Shown: positions 26,033-35,865, counted from the stretch's first letter. The stretch: 64,000 nucleotides of DNA from Arthrobacter sp. D5-1 (GCF_017357425.1 NZ_CP014571.1:3224001-3288000), one strand, 5' to 3'. Numbers and translations: made by a program. The notes: generated from the letters alone by a model not told the origin.

Positions 26033-27742
26033 TCAAGCCACCGCGGGCGGGAGCAGGAGCGATCCGCCAGGGATGGCATCCAGGAGTGCCTGGGTGTATG
26101 CCTCACGGGGGTTGTCGAAGACATCATCCGTGCTGCCCGTCTCCACGAGCTTGCCCTTTTCCATGACGCAGACATGGTCCGCAATCTGGCGGACCACGGC
26201 GAGGTCGTGGGTGATGAACAGGTAGGTCAGGCCAAGGTTGTCCTGGAGGTCTGCCAGCAGGTTCAGCACCTGTGCCTGCACCAGGACGTCAAGGGCCGAG
26301 ACCGCTTCGTCGCAAATGATGACTTCCGGATCCAACGCCAGCGCGCGGGCAATAGCGATACGCTGCCGCTGACCGCCCGAGAGCTCGTTGGGATACCTCT
26401 GCATCATGGACTGGGGCAAAGCCACCTGGTCCAACAATTCGCGGACCTTCTTCTCGCGGCTGGCCGCATTCCCGATCTTGTGCACGCGCAGCGGCTCTTC
26501 GATGGTTCTGAAGATGTTGTACATCGGGTCCAGGGAACCGTACGGATCCTGGAAGATGGGCTGCACGCGGCGACGGAACTTGAAGAGCTCCTTGCCCTTC
26601 AACCCAGCAGTATCCACGCCGTCGAAGATGATCTGGCCCTCAGTGGGCTTCTCAAGCTGGAGGACCATCTTGGCAACAGTGGACTTGCCCGAGCCGGACT
26701 CGCCCACGATCGCCGTCGTGGTTCCGCGCTTGACGCTGAAGCTGACATCGTCAACAGCAGCGAAATCCGACGTCTGACCCAGTCCCTGACGCAATTTGTA
26801 GATCTTGCGCAGGTTCTTGATCTGGAGGACCTCGTCCTGGACCCGGCTCTGTGCGGCAGCCACGGGCGCCAAGAGATCGCCGGCCTCCACACCCTGCTCC
26901 TTGGCCACCTGGATACGACGCGATGCCAGGGAAGGCGCCGATTCAACCAGGCGACGGGTGTAGGGGTGCTGGGGATTGCGGAGGAGTTCCAGCGAGGGAC
27001 CGGCTTCGACCACGTTGCCCTGGTACATCACGATCACTTTGTCAGCGCGTTCGGCGGCGAGGCCGAGGTCGTGCGTGATCAGCAACACCGAGGTGCCGAG
27101 TTCAGTGGTCATGGTGTCCAAGTGGTCCAGGATCCTGCGCTGCACCGTGACATCCAATGCCGAGGTCGGTTCATCGGCAATGAGGAGCTTGGGCTGGCAG
27201 CTCAAGCCGATGGCGATCAGGGCGCGTTGACGCATGCCGCCGGAGAATTCGTGCGGATACTGCTTGGCGCGGCGTGCAGCGTCGGGAAGTCCGGCTTCGG
27301 AGAGGACGCGGGCAACGTCTTCCGGGCCATCAGGGCGGCCGTTGGCCTTCAGGGTTTCCCGCACCTGGTAACCGATCTTCCAGACCGGGTTCAGGTTGGA
27401 CATGGGGTCCTGTGGAACCATGCCGATGTGGCTGCCGCGGAGCTCGATCATCCGCTTCTCCGAAGCGTGGGCGATGTCTTCGCCGTCCAGGAGTATCTGC
27501 CCGGATGAGACGCGTCCGTTGTTGGGCAACAAACCGATGGCGGCCAGCGCCGTCGTCGATTTTCCCGACCCCGACTCCCCCACAATGGCAACAGTCTCGC
27601 CCGGCATGATGGACAGGTGCGCGTTCTTGACCGCCTTGACCTCCCCTGAGCCGGTCTTGAACGTGATGGCCAGGTCCTTGATTTCCAAGATGGGCCGTAC
27701 TGGTGCCGTGGCTTCATCAATTCTGATGTCTGCAGAAGTCAT
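26033..27742 (-). CDS. Peptide ABC transporter ATP-binding protein with two fused ATPase domains
   Basis: 569 aa from ATG 27742, preceded by AAGGAGG. Two complete ATPase domains in tandem correspond to DppD and DppF: domain 1 about residues 18-285 (Walker A GESGSGKSTT, signature FSGGMRQRALIA) and domain 2 about 310-560 (Walker A GESGSGKSTV, signature LSGGQRQRIAIA). The linker is about 25 residues. It powers import of peptides or nickel-like substrates through the permeases encoded upstream. The gene starts 10 bp after the permease stop. The 3' gene of the operon is this one. Confidence 0.93.
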   Translation of the reverse strand: MTSADIRIDEATAPVRPILEIKDLAITFKTGSGEVKAVKNAHLSIMPGETVAIVGESGSGKSTTALAAIGLLPNNGRVSSGQILLDGEDIAHASEKRMIELRGSHIGMVPQDPMSNLNPVWKIGYQVRETLKANGRPDGPEDVARVLSEAGLPDAARRAKQYPHEFSGGMRQRALIAIGLSCQPKLLIADEPTSALDVTVQRRILDHLDTMTTELGTSVLLITHDLGLAAERADKVIVMYQGNVVEAGPSLELLRNPQHPYTRRLVESAPSLASRRIQVAKEQGVEAGDLLAPVAAAQSRVQDEVLQIKNLRKIYKLRQGLGQTSDFAAVDDVSFSVKRGTTTAIVGESGSGKSTVAKMVLQLEKPTEGQIIFDGVDTAGLKGKELFKFRRRVQPIFQDPYGSLDPMYNIFRTIEEPLRVHKIGNAASREKKVRELLDQVALPQSMMQRYPNELSGGQRQRIAIARALALDPEVIICDEAVSALDVLVQAQVLNLLADLQDNLGLTYLFITHDLAVVRQIADHVCVMEKGKLVETGSTDDVFDNPREAYTQALLDAIPGGSLLLPPAVA

Positions 27743-27752
27743 GTTCGCCTCC

Positions 27753-28697
27753 TTAGCGCTGACGGCTCTTGGGATCAAGAGCATCGCGGACGGCGTCGCC
27801 AAGCATGATGAAGCTCAGGACGGTGATGGACAGGGCTGCTGCCGGGTAGAGCAGGATTCCCGGGTTGGTGCGGATCGAGGCGTTGGCCGCTGAGATGTCG
27901 TTACCCCACGACATCACGCTGCCGGGCAACCCGACACCCAGGAAGGACAGGGTGGCCTCAAGGACAATGAAGACGCCCAGCTCGAGGGTGGCAAGGACAA
28001 TCACGGGCGCCAGGGCGTTGGGCAGCGCATGCTTGACGAGCGCACCAAACTTGGACACACCCAGCGACCGGGCCGCGGTGACGAAGTCCGCATTGCGTAC
28101 TTCGATGACGGCGCCTCTGGTGATACGCGCCATCTGTGGCCATGCGAGAAGGGAAATTGTCAGCACCACAGTCCAAACGCTCCTGTTCTCACGGAACAGC
28201 GGAAGCTGCGTGATGACCAAAGCGCCGAGGATGATCGGCAGGGCGAAGAAGATATCGCCGAGACGAGCGAGAACAGAATCCAACCAGCCACCGTAGTAAC
28301 CGGCCAATGCACCGAGGGTGACACCAATGATGACTACAGCGAGCACGGACAGAACGCCGACAGACAGCGAGGCCTGCGTACCGTGGATCACGCGCGAGTA
28401 AACGTCGCAACCCTGAAGTGTGAAACCGAGCGGATGGCCCGCAGTGGGACCGCCCTCGGAATTAGCCAACTGGCAGTCGTTATCGGGTGCCACGCTGGTG
28501 AAGAGGCCCGGGAACAGCGCAACGACGACTAGCAGCAGGATCAGCAGCGAGGAAACGATGAACATAGGGCGCCGGCGAAGCTTGCGCCAGGCGTCTGCCC
28601 ACAGGCTGAGCGGCGCCTGATCTGTTTTCACGGCATCGGTGGCCAGAAGGGGTGTCTCCTCGACGGGAGCTACGAAGTGTTCAGTATTACTGGTCAT
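27753..28697 (-). CDS. Peptide ABC transporter permease (DppC-like)
   Basis: 314 aa from ATG 28697 with GAGGA eight bases upstream. An N-terminal soluble segment of ~35 residues is followed by six helices; the ATPase-docking EAA loop reads DFVTAARSLGVSKFGALVKHALPNALAP near residue 215. An external loop with two Cys (DNDCQLANSEGG and LQGCDVYSRV) is the usual DppC signature. It overlaps the DppB-like gene by 11 bp. Confidence 0.93.
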   Translation of the reverse strand: MTSNTEHFVAPVEETPLLATDAVKTDQAPLSLWADAWRKLRRRPMFIVSSLLILLLVVVALFPGLFTSVAPDNDCQLANSEGGPTAGHPLGFTLQGCDVYSRVIHGTQASLSVGVLSVLAVVIIGVTLGALAGYYGGWLDSVLARLGDIFFALPIILGALVITQLPLFRENRSVWTVVLTISLLAWPQMARITRGAVIEVRNADFVTAARSLGVSKFGALVKHALPNALAPVIVLATLELGVFIVLEATLSFLGVGLPGSVMSWGNDISAANASIRTNPGILLYPAAALSITVLSFIMLGDAVRDALDPKSRQR

Positions 28698-29616
28698 AGC
28701 GGATCCTCGGGTCAAGCCAGGCGTACAGGAGGTCAACCAAGAGGTTGGTGATAACAAAGACCAGCACCAGAACACTCACGATCGCGACGATGGTAGGGCC
28801 TTCGCTGCGCTGGATGGCCTGGAAGAGTTTGTTACCCACTCCGGGGACGTTGAAGATACCTTCGGTAACGATGGCACCGCCCATGAGCCCACCAAGGTTG
28901 GCGCCCAGATAGGTCACGACCGGGATCAGCGAGTTCCTGAGGATGTGGGCCATCACGACGCGGGGCCGGGACAAACCCTTTGCTGTAGCCGTGCGCACGT
29001 AGTCCGCGTTCATGTTCTCGCTGACGGAAGCGCGGGTCAGCCGGAGGACATAGGCGAAGGACACCAGGCCCAGGACGACGGCAGGCAGGATCAGGTTGCC
29101 CCAGTCGGCGTTGGCGCCGACCGTCGGTTTAGCCCAGCCCAGTTGGACACCGAACACCAGCTGGAAGACGAAGCCCAAAACGAAGGTAGGTACGGCGATC
29201 ACCAGGAGTGAAACAACCAGAACGGTCGAGTCGAAGAGCTTGCCCTTTTTCAGGCCTGCGAAGACACCGAAAGCGATGCCGAACACGGCTTGGATGATGA
29301 GGGCTTCAATGGCGAGCATTGCCGTCACGGGGAAAGCCCTCGCCAGCGAGTCAGCGATGGGCTGCTGGGTGAAGTCAACGCCAAGGTTGAAAGTAAACAG
29401 GTTTTTGATGAAGAGCCCGTACTGGACCCAGAACGGCTGGTCCAGATTGTACTGGGCCCTCAGGGCGTCGATGACGCTCTGAGGCGGCTGGCGATCGCCG
29501 AAAAGGGCGGCAATCGGGTCACCGGGTAGTGCGAAGACCATGTAGTAGACGAGGAGCGTGGTCCCCAGGAATACCGGGATGACCTGAAGGAGTCTACGGA
29601 GAATGAAACGAACCAC
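28687..29616 (-). CDS. Peptide ABC transporter permease (DppB-like)
   Basis: 309 aa. Six helices; the N-terminus MVRFILRRLLQVIPVFLG is typical. The EAA loop is DYVRTATAKGLSRPRVVMAHILRNSLIPV near residue 205. It pairs with the DppC-like permease. A weak hairpin lies between it and the binding-protein gene, which allows the binding protein to be made in excess. Confidence 0.93.
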   Translation of the reverse strand: MVRFILRRLLQVIPVFLGTTLLVYYMVFALPGDPIAALFGDRQPPQSVIDALRAQYNLDQPFWVQYGLFIKNLFTFNLGVDFTQQPIADSLARAFPVTAMLAIEALIIQAVFGIAFGVFAGLKKGKLFDSTVLVVSLLVIAVPTFVLGFVFQLVFGVQLGWAKPTVGANADWGNLILPAVVLGLVSFAYVLRLTRASVSENMNADYVRTATAKGLSRPRVVMAHILRNSLIPVVTYLGANLGGLMGGAIVTEGIFNVPGVGNKLFQAIQRSEGPTIVAIVSVLVLVFVITNLLVDLLYAWLDPRIRYDQ

Positions 29617-29678
29617 GGGTCACCCCTCTCCGGTGGTGGGGCATTGGTGTGTCATGTGTGCCTTCCTGCCAAGCAAGC

Positions 29679-29712
29679 AAGGGGGGCCCGGCACTGTGGC
29701 CGGACCCCCTTT
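29679..29712 (-). terminator. Intercistronic attenuating hairpin
   Basis: Arms AAGGGGGGCCCGGC and GCCGGACCCCCTT pair with one bulge and one mismatch; loop ACTGTG. It sits between the binding-protein gene and the permease genes in the peptide transporter operon. Confidence 0.65.
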
Positions 29713-29740
29713 GCCCTAAGGCAAGTTCAGATCCTGGAGA

Positions 29741-31423
29741 CTACTTGGCCTCGATGTCGAAGTAGCGGACTCCGCCGTTCCAGCCGGTTTCAGCTGAGAC
29801 AACGTTGTTGCTCCATACGATCGGGGTCGCCCGGTACCACAGGGGCAAGCCCGGGAGTTCCTTGAACAGGATCTCCTGTGCCTCGTTGAACTTCTTGTTG
29901 GCGTCTTCCGGAGTCTTGGCTGCAAGGCCTTCCTTGAGGAGCTTGTCGAACTCGGCGTTCGAGTACTTCTCGTAGTTGGACGATGCGTTGGTTGCCCACA
30001 CCGGTCCGAGGAAGTTGTACAGCGACGGGTAGTCGCCCTGCCAGCCGGCGCGGGTGAGACCCGGGAGGGACTGCGACTTGCGCAGGTCCAGAACTTCAGC
30101 GAACTTGGCGAAGGGCTGGATTTCGGCCTGGATACCAAGGTTGTTCTTGAAGGCGTTGGCAACGGCGTCAATCCATTCCTTGTTGCCACCGTCTGTGTTG
30201 GAGGCAATCAGGAGCGGCTTCGAACCGTCGTACGGCTTGATCTTCTCAGCCTGGGCCCAGAGATCCTTGGCCTTCTGAGCGTCGAACTTCAGGACATCGC
30301 TGCCCGGGATGGCGTCGTTGTAGCCGTCGAGCACGGGAGCCGTGAACTCGGTGGCCGGGGTACGCGTGCCGTTGAAGATGACCTTGGTGATCTCTTCGCG
30401 GTTGATCGCGTGGGACAGAGCCTGGCGACGCAGGAGACCGGCTTCACCCTGGAAGTTCGGGTTGTAGCCCGGGATGTTCAGCGTGGCGTTGTTGGCGTTC
30501 GGACGCGTGGAGTTACGGTCCGGGAAGTCCGTGGTGTAGGTCTTCAGTGCGTTCGACGGGACGACGTCCGTGATGTCGAGGTTGTCAGCCTGGAGATCCG
30601 TGTATGCGGGGCCCGGATCGGTGTAGAACTTGAAGGTCACGCCGCCGTTCTTGGCAGCACGCGGGCCGGTGTAGTCAGCGTTCTTGACCAGGGAGATGGA
30701 CTGGTCGTGTACCCAGGCACCTTCCTTCTCGAACTTGTACGGGCCGTTGCCGATGGGGTTCTCGCCGAACTTCTTCGGGTCCTTCAGAGCCTCGGAAGGC
30801 AGCGGGTAGAAGGCGGAGTAACCAAGGCGCAGCGACCAGTCAGCCTCCGGCTGGGACAGCTTGACCGTGATGGTCTGGTCATCCGTTGCTGCCAGGCCGG
30901 ACATGGTCTGGGCAGTGGGAGCCGGGGTGGAGGTCTTCTTTCCGTCGGCGCTGGTGGTCTCAGTGACCGCGCTGACGTCGGTGTAGCCTTCGATGGATTC
31001 GAAGAAGAAGCCGTTGTTCTGGAGGTTGGTGCTCAGCGCGGCGAAGTTCCAGGAATCAACGAACGTCTTGGCCGTGATGGCCTCGCCGTTGGTGAACTTG
31101 GCGCCGGTCTTGACCTTGATGGTCCAGTTCTGCGAGTCGGTTGTCTCAATCGACTCTGCCAGAGCGTTGACGGGCTTGCCGTCAGAGTCGTAGGCGCGAA
31201 GGCCTTCGAACAGCAGCTCGACGACGCGGCCACCGTACACCTCGTTGGTGTTGGCCGGAAGCAGCGGGTTCTGCGGTTCGTTGCTGTATGCGGAAATGAC
31301 CTTGTTCGGGTCAGCTGCGGCAGAGCTGTTTGTGCTGGTGCCGCCACCGCCGCCGCAACCGGTCACTGCGAGGGCGATGATCGCCGCTACGCCTAGAGCT
31401 TTGGAAGTGCGCGAGAAACGCAT
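29741..31423 (-). CDS. Peptide ABC transporter substrate-binding lipoprotein
   Basis: 560 aa from ATG 31423, preceded by AGGAGGCGGA. Signal peptide with lipobox ALAVTGC (Cys near residue 22) followed by a glycine run. SBP family 5 (DppA/OppA) features: the pattern LFEGLRAYDSDGKPV near residue 65 and the repeat of Trp/Tyr-rich loops (WAQAEKIKPYDGSKPLLIA). It captures peptides outside the membrane for the permeases encoded downstream. Confidence 0.94.
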   Translation of the reverse strand: MRFSRTSKALGVAAIIALAVTGCGGGGGTSTNSSAAADPNKVISAYSNEPQNPLLPANTNEVYGGRVVELLFEGLRAYDSDGKPVNALAESIETTDSQNWTIKVKTGAKFTNGEAITAKTFVDSWNFAALSTNLQNNGFFFESIEGYTDVSAVTETTSADGKKTSTPAPTAQTMSGLAATDDQTITVKLSQPEADWSLRLGYSAFYPLPSEALKDPKKFGENPIGNGPYKFEKEGAWVHDQSISLVKNADYTGPRAAKNGGVTFKFYTDPGPAYTDLQADNLDITDVVPSNALKTYTTDFPDRNSTRPNANNATLNIPGYNPNFQGEAGLLRRQALSHAINREEITKVIFNGTRTPATEFTAPVLDGYNDAIPGSDVLKFDAQKAKDLWAQAEKIKPYDGSKPLLIASNTDGGNKEWIDAVANAFKNNLGIQAEIQPFAKFAEVLDLRKSQSLPGLTRAGWQGDYPSLYNFLGPVWATNASSNYEKYSNAEFDKLLKEGLAAKTPEDANKKFNEAQEILFKELPGLPLWYRATPIVWSNNVVSAETGWNGGVRYFDIEAK

Positions 31424-31761
31424 TCCGCCTCCTATGAGTCGTGGAGTTGAGCAGGGAAAATTCGTGATTTCCCCCAGGCACAGGCACAGTTTCCTACTGT
31501 GACGTTGCCTACATGTGTGTGTAAGCCTACCCACATTGTGTCCGGATGTTGGGACATGGTGGCCAAACTGTAACCGTTCCGCAACCTACACATGCCTAAA
31601 TTGGCGGGAATTTCAAGTCAAACCCTACTCGGTGGTAGCATTCGCTGTCTGACAGCAGGACAGGACGATTTTTGGGGAAAAATAGAGTCCCGGTTCCGTG
31701 GAACCGAGACTCTTTCCTCATCTATGGCGGGTCACCGACCGCCGGGTGATTGGCACCTCTG
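31424..31761. other. Promoter region of peptide ABC operon and intergenic DNA
   Basis: 338 bp without a gene. On the minus strand there is a possible -35 TTGACT at 31621-31616 and an AT-rich -10 region around 31600-31595, about 170 bp upstream of the binding-protein start. The rest holds the terminator of the SRPBCC gene (31685-31712). No other structure seen. Confidence 0.5.
31685..31712 (-). terminator. Terminator of SRPBCC gene
   Basis: Stem GAGTC-(mismatch)-CGGTTCC with its complement and a GT loop; read on the minus strand it is followed by TATTTTT, the classical Rho-independent form. Confidence 0.85.
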
Positions 31762-32232
31762 CTAGTCAGCACCCTCAGCCAGCGCTGCCAGTTGATCCGT
31801 GACCAGGCTCCAGCCCTCCTGCAGGCCAAGCTGTTCATGCTCGGCAAGCGCCTCCGGGCTACCGTGACGCGCCACAATCCGGTACAACGTTCCATCGGTG
31901 TGATCGGCAAAAGTGACCTCTCCCGTCACAGGGACGGGCCTAGGGCTGGCGGGCCGAAGGCTGCTGTCCACGGCGTTGGTAAACACCACTCGCTCTCCCG
32001 GGTCAACGACGAGGAAGGCGGCGTCCATGTGTGGCACGAAGGCCGAACCGTCCTCGCTCATGGATGTCACGAAACCGCCGCCTGCGTGCGGCTCAAATGA
32101 CTCAAGCCTGCAGGAATATGGTTCGGGGATCCACCACTTCTCGAAGAGCTCCGGCGTTGTCCAGGCACTGAATACCCTGGCACGGGGCGCACGGATGACC
32201 CGTTCGACCACGAGGTCAAGATCACGGTTCAC
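31762..32232 (-). CDS. SRPBCC/AHSA1-family protein
   Basis: 156 aa with the START-like AHSA1 fold: RVIRAPRARVFSAWTTPELFEKWW at the N-terminus and QEGWSLVTDQLAAL at the C-terminus are characteristic. Family members bind hydrophobic ligands or assist proteins; the ligand here is unknown. It is alone with its own terminator. Confidence 0.88.
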   Translation of the reverse strand: MNRDLDLVVERVIRAPRARVFSAWTTPELFEKWWIPEPYSCRLESFEPHAGGGFVTSMSEDGSAFVPHMDAAFLVVDPGERVVFTNAVDSSLRPASPRPVPVTGEVTFADHTDGTLYRIVARHGSPEALAEHEQLGLQEGWSLVTDQLAALAEGAD

Positions 32233-32445
32233 GGTTCTCCTTGAAGTTGCTGGTCTGGGCTTTGCTGCACCCGACCCATTATGGGTGTCGCGCGTACTGG
32301 GCGGGAGTGCGTCGATGGATTCGTCAGCCCCCGAAAAGCGGACAAGGCTTCTCTTGGCAGGGCGTTGTTGCCGTCATCAAAGATCAGCACGGGTTCGGGT
32401 GCCTTGGTGCCGCTGGGCATCCGACCCCGTGCCGACTGCCTACTA

Positions 32446-32826
32446 CTAAGCGGCTGTGGCTACCCAGGCCGAACAACCATAGATGCCGGTGCCGGCGCTG
32501 CGGTTGTTGAGGCATGCCCGCACATAAACCGTGCCACTAAGCCCACTGCCTTGAGTTTGGCCAACAGAACCGTACCCAGCGCTGTTTGTCAGCGTCGCAA
32601 TATAGGTGGTCCCGTTCGACACATACCTGAGCTGGGCGACTGATGATACGCCGTCCGACTTTGTGTCCTTGCTTGTCAGGACATTGCTGGACGAGTTGTA
32701 GTAGGCATATGAGCCGGTTACTGACGCCCCTGCGCTGGCTGAAGCCATAGGCGCGGTAGCAAGCATTGCGATTGCCATGGCACCCGCTGCTGCAACTCCG
32801 GAGATAGCCAACCGTGATTTACGCAT
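32446..32826 (-). CDS. Small secreted protein of unknown function
   Basis: 126 aa with a clear Sec signal peptide (MRKSRLAISGVAAAGAMAIA, cleavage near ASA-SAG at about residue 31). The mature ~95 residues are rich in Ser, Gly, Thr and Tyr and have two Cys (RACLNNRS and YGCSAW) that could form a disulfide. It resembles small secreted beta-rich proteins. No homologous family recognised. Confidence 0.75.
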   Translation of the reverse strand: MRKSRLAISGVAAAGAMAIAMLATAPMASASAGASVTGSYAYYNSSSNVLTSKDTKSDGVSSVAQLRYVSNGTTYIATLTNSAGYGSVGQTQGSGLSGTVYVRACLNNRSAGTGIYGCSAWVATAA

Positions 32827-33131
32827 GTAATAATTCCTTCCCCATTTTTTCGTGAATTATTAGCCTCACACTCGCCCCCTAACGTGGTGGCGGTCACACT
32901 GCGGAGCCGCTCTGAGTCTCAAGTGGTCGATTTCTGGTGTCAAGTCACATGACTGTCGAATCGTTCTATTGCGCCTCTGTCCACCACCCAGGCAGCAGCG
33001 GAGAAGATTGCCAGCAATTTCGCGTCACGTTTCCGTGATTCAACTCACGTACTAATCAGCAGCCGTCATGTTGCCGCTGCCATCGCTTGGGGTCATTCGA
33101 CACCGGGCTTTCCCGCTTGAAAGGTCCATTG
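32827..33131. other. Divergent intergenic region
   Basis: 305 bp between two secreted-protein genes that diverge. No hairpin, repeat or open frame with codon bias is seen; it should hold the two promoters. Confidence 0.4.
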
Positions 33132-33665
33132 ATGAAAATGTTCGGACGCTTTTCAGACCACTCAGGAGATTCCACAGTTTCTGGCGAAAACGCAGCAGCG
33201 ATGCCGTCGCGACGTAACGCGGCAACCAGAAGAGGAATCTCCAAACGACCGCTCAAGAAGCTCACGGCAGCCGCCGCCATCGGCGCCGTGCTGTCATTGA
33301 CCATGGTGGCAGCACCTGCCAATGCCGCCGGAACCAAGCTGTCGAGCAATATCAAGTACTGCAGCCAGTTCCCTCATAACGGATGGGGCGGCCAGCTCTA
33401 TTACAGCGACGGACGCTCAAAATGTGCGCAGGTATACACCAACTACAACCTGAACGTCAGGAAGGGACCCGGCACCGGCTACGCCTACGCCGGGTGGATG
33501 CTCAGCAGTGGCAAGGTCTACGAATTTGATTGTTGGACAACCGGCACCTGGGTCGACGGTGACAACATCTGGCTCAAGCTCTATTCCAACTCCGGTCCCA
33601 GTTACGTTTCTGACCGCTATGTCTACACCGGGCCCAGCGTTACGACCTTTCTGCCGCACTGCTGA
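33132..33665 (+). CDS. Secreted SH3-like protein
   Basis: 177 aa from ATG 33132 with AAAGG eight bases upstream. An unusually long basic leader (~45 residues) precedes the hydrophobic signal segment LTAAAAIGAVLSLTMVAAPANAA, so a shorter start at 33201 is possible. The mature part has an SH3b-like motif (NYNLNVRKGPGTGYAYAGWMLSSGKVYEFDCW) and four Cys. Secreted SH3b proteins often bind cell-wall peptides. Ends at a strong terminator. Confidence 0.78.
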   Translation: MKMFGRFSDHSGDSTVSGENAAAMPSRRNAATRRGISKRPLKKLTAAAAIGAVLSLTMVAAPANAAGTKLSSNIKYCSQFPHNGWGGQLYYSDGRSKCAQVYTNYNLNVRKGPGTGYAYAGWMLSSGKVYEFDCWTTGTWVDGDNIWLKLYSNSGPSYVSDRYVYTGPSVTTFLPHC

Positions 33666-33675
33666 AAGGCTCTAG

Positions 33676-33715
33676 AAATAAGGGGTCTGGCGCCGAAGCG
33701 CCAGACCCCTTATTT
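33676..33715. terminator. Terminator after secreted SH3-like gene
   Basis: Perfect 18-bp arms beginning AAATAAGGGGTCTGGCGC, loop CGAA. T-rich on the + side and A-rich on the other; bidirectional between this gene and the SDR gene. Confidence 0.92.
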
Positions 33716-33786
33716 ACGTCGGGACAATGAATGCCAGGATTCCAGAGGTTGGTCGGAATGTCTCAGTTACAGGACCTTGGCCGAGT

Positions 33787-34440
33787 CTAAAAAGCGGTGC
33801 TGGGTAGATCCTTCTCGCCATCGACGATCGCGGTGACGATCCGCGCTGCAACCACGTCCGGATCAAGCCCCACTCCGAATCGCGGCGCTGACCCGGCGAT
33901 CGGATGCTCGGAGAGTGCGGTACCAGTGTGGCCTGGACGGGCATCCAGGATTCGGATGCCCGTCCGGCGATACTCGCGCGCCGCTGCGACAACGAAGGAC
34001 GCAAGCCCGGCCTTCGACGCCGAGTAGGCCGCCAGACCGGCCACGGGTGCCTCGGCAACAACGCCGCTCAACGTGACCACGAATGGCTCTCGTCCCTCAC
34101 GTGCCGAGGCCGTGAGATAGGGCTGGCTCTGGGTAATGAGCTGGATTGGACTGATGGTGTTCACAGCGAAGAGTTCATCAACCGTGGCGGGTTCAAGGTC
34201 AGATGCGGCGCCGAAAGCGACGACCCCGGACGCCACGACAAGCCCGTCGAGGCGTCCATGCTGCGCATTCGTGTCTTTCAGGACTTCCCGGATCACGGAA
34301 GGTTCGCGCAGATCGTACCCAGCAGACTTTGACGACCGGGCGACCACAGCACCGGCGCCCTCCAACTGAGCGGCTATGCGCGAACCAAGTCCGCCAGTGG
34401 CGCCGACCACCAGCACAACCGCACCCTGAAGAGTCATCAT
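33787..34440 (-). CDS. SDR family NAD(P)-dependent oxidoreductase
   Basis: 217 aa, classical short-chain dehydrogenase. The nucleotide motif GATGGLGSRIA is near residue 13, VVASGVVAFG stands at the NNAG position, and the catalytic Ser-Tyr-Lys is in TLSGVV and AAYSASKAG near residue 142-146. The substrate is unknown. The start may be either of two adjacent ATG codons (34440 or 34437). Confidence 0.9.
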   Translation of the reverse strand: MMTLQGAVVLVVGATGGLGSRIAAQLEGAGAVVARSSKSAGYDLREPSVIREVLKDTNAQHGRLDGLVVASGVVAFGAASDLEPATVDELFAVNTISPIQLITQSQPYLTASAREGREPFVVTLSGVVAEAPVAGLAAYSASKAGLASFVVAAAREYRRTGIRILDARPGHTGTALSEHPIAGSAPRFGVGLDPDVVAARIVTAIVDGEKDLPSTAF

Positions 34441-34889
34441 GGGTAGATCCTAGGTCATGCGCTGCAGGCCCGGACCCGTTCACCTGTCATTGCGCACTTC
34501 TTGCCCTGAACCTGAAGATCAACCGGTCAGAAACTATACGTTGAATCTAAACTCCACCACGTTACGTAACCGGGTAACCTGTGCAGAGCCTGCCCATTTC
34601 TAGTCGGCTTCTCGCTGTCGGTCTCCGGCCTACCGGTCGTCTGTCCGCCGCGCCACTTCATCATGCTCACCCGGAGTCTTCTTCGGAATCCCTGGCGTCT
34701 GCGAAGGCTGTGTCTGGGAGACGTTCGTCAGAGACAGCGGGGCGGAGAGCGGCGTGGGCATCGCATCTCAGTATCGGAGGACGCCCTCAGTAGAATCGCT
34801 CATCGACATCCACGATGTCATAGCCAGCCGCCTTCGCCTGCTCAAAGACGGCATAGCAGGGTTGACGACTAGCGAACCCGTTCCTGCCA
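34441..34889. other. Intergenic region without convincing gene
   Basis: 449 bp. Short frames are present on both strands but none has codon bias, a ribosome site or a recognisable product. It marks the start of a degraded region that extends to about 36.5 kb. Confidence 0.4.
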
Positions 34890-35228
34890 GTGTCTGACAG
34901 GCGTATGCATGCTAGCCGCGACAGATATCACTACTATGGCGTCGCGCAAATCGAGATCCCGGCTCGCTTGACATCTGGCAATAGCCGGGGTCATCGCGAC
35001 CTGGTCCTCTGGGAGAGCACCGCAATGGCTATTCGGGCAACAATCGCGATTGGCGACGACAGATGGGCGACGCGCCCCTATGGCGTGGAGTTCGACGACG
35101 CAGTGTGTGATCGCCTGTTTGCGGTTTCCTTCATCGAGCATCTCCCTTTGCTGTCGGAGCCAGGAGCTGACGTTGTTCTTCTCCTGGGACCAAAGATGAA
35201 AGCGCAGTACGAACAGTTCTACCCGTAG
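34890..35228 (+). CDS. Possible small protein, unknown
   Basis: 112 aa from GTG 34890. The C-terminal half (IRATIAIGDDRWATRP, then FAVSFIEHLPLL) has acceptable codon use and a globular look, but no family is recognised and no good ribosome site is visible. It may be real, a remnant, or chance. It lies in a region with several orphan or broken small genes. Confidence 0.35.
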   Translation: MSDRRMHASRDRYHYYGVAQIEIPARLTSGNSRGHRDLVLWESTAMAIRATIAIGDDRWATRPYGVEFDDAVCDRLFAVSFIEHLPLLSEPGADVVLLLGPKMKAQYEQFYP

Positions 35229-35865
35229 ATCAAGCTCACGGCGCAGCTGCGCCGCGCCAAACTGAATCTTCCGCCCCGGTATGCCGGTCAGCGGCCCCTA
35301 CTTCGGTAAATGACACGGCCCCATGCCGTCAACAGCAACCTAGTCGAGGGCTCGTTAACCGATCCTTCACCGGGCAGCGATGCGTCAAGGAGACGGAAGT
35401 CCACAATAGACATTGGTATGACGAGCAGGCCGGAAAGCTGCGTTGTTCATTGACCTCGCAAAGCCAGTTGCCCTTCGGAGGCCGAATCCGCACGACCACT
35501 GATTCAGCCCTGGTCATAGACCGGATACTCGCAGACCAAAGCCCCGGATTCATCAGCTTCGATAGGCTGCGAGAAGTACCCTTTTCCTCAGCCTTCACGG
35601 AGGAGACCTCGCACGGCGAGTTTCTCGTATGGGCCGTCCTCGTTTGAGCAGCCAGCAGAACGGAAAGCACTCAATCTCGGTTTCTGCGGCCTCCAGCTGT
35701 GCCCAAGGAAGTAACGCACAGGAAGGGCCGGCAGAGGATCCCTTACCGGGCGGGCCGTTGCATGCCGTCTGGCAGAATAATGGCAGCCATTATCACCCAG
35801 GTCCTACCGGAACTACATGGTGCACTGCGTAAGCGAGCTACAACAACAGAACGGAACTCCCGGCG
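35229..35865. other. Degraded region with one headless open frame
   Basis: An open + strand frame from 35342 to 35647 (about 100 codons, ending in EETSHGEFLVWAVLV) lacks any start codon before TTG 35450, so it looks like the tail of a truncated gene. The residual segment RSFTGQR recurs in translation near 36900 (SRSFTGR). No intact gene is visible. Confidence 0.4.

Noticed and set aside
26174..27508. 444-aa + strand frame
   Set aside because: Antisense to the fused peptide ATPase gene.
30410..31396. 328-aa + strand frame
   Set aside because: Antisense to the peptide-binding protein gene.
32233..32445. Small frames on both strands
   Set aside because: No codon bias and no homologous motif; treated as intergenic.
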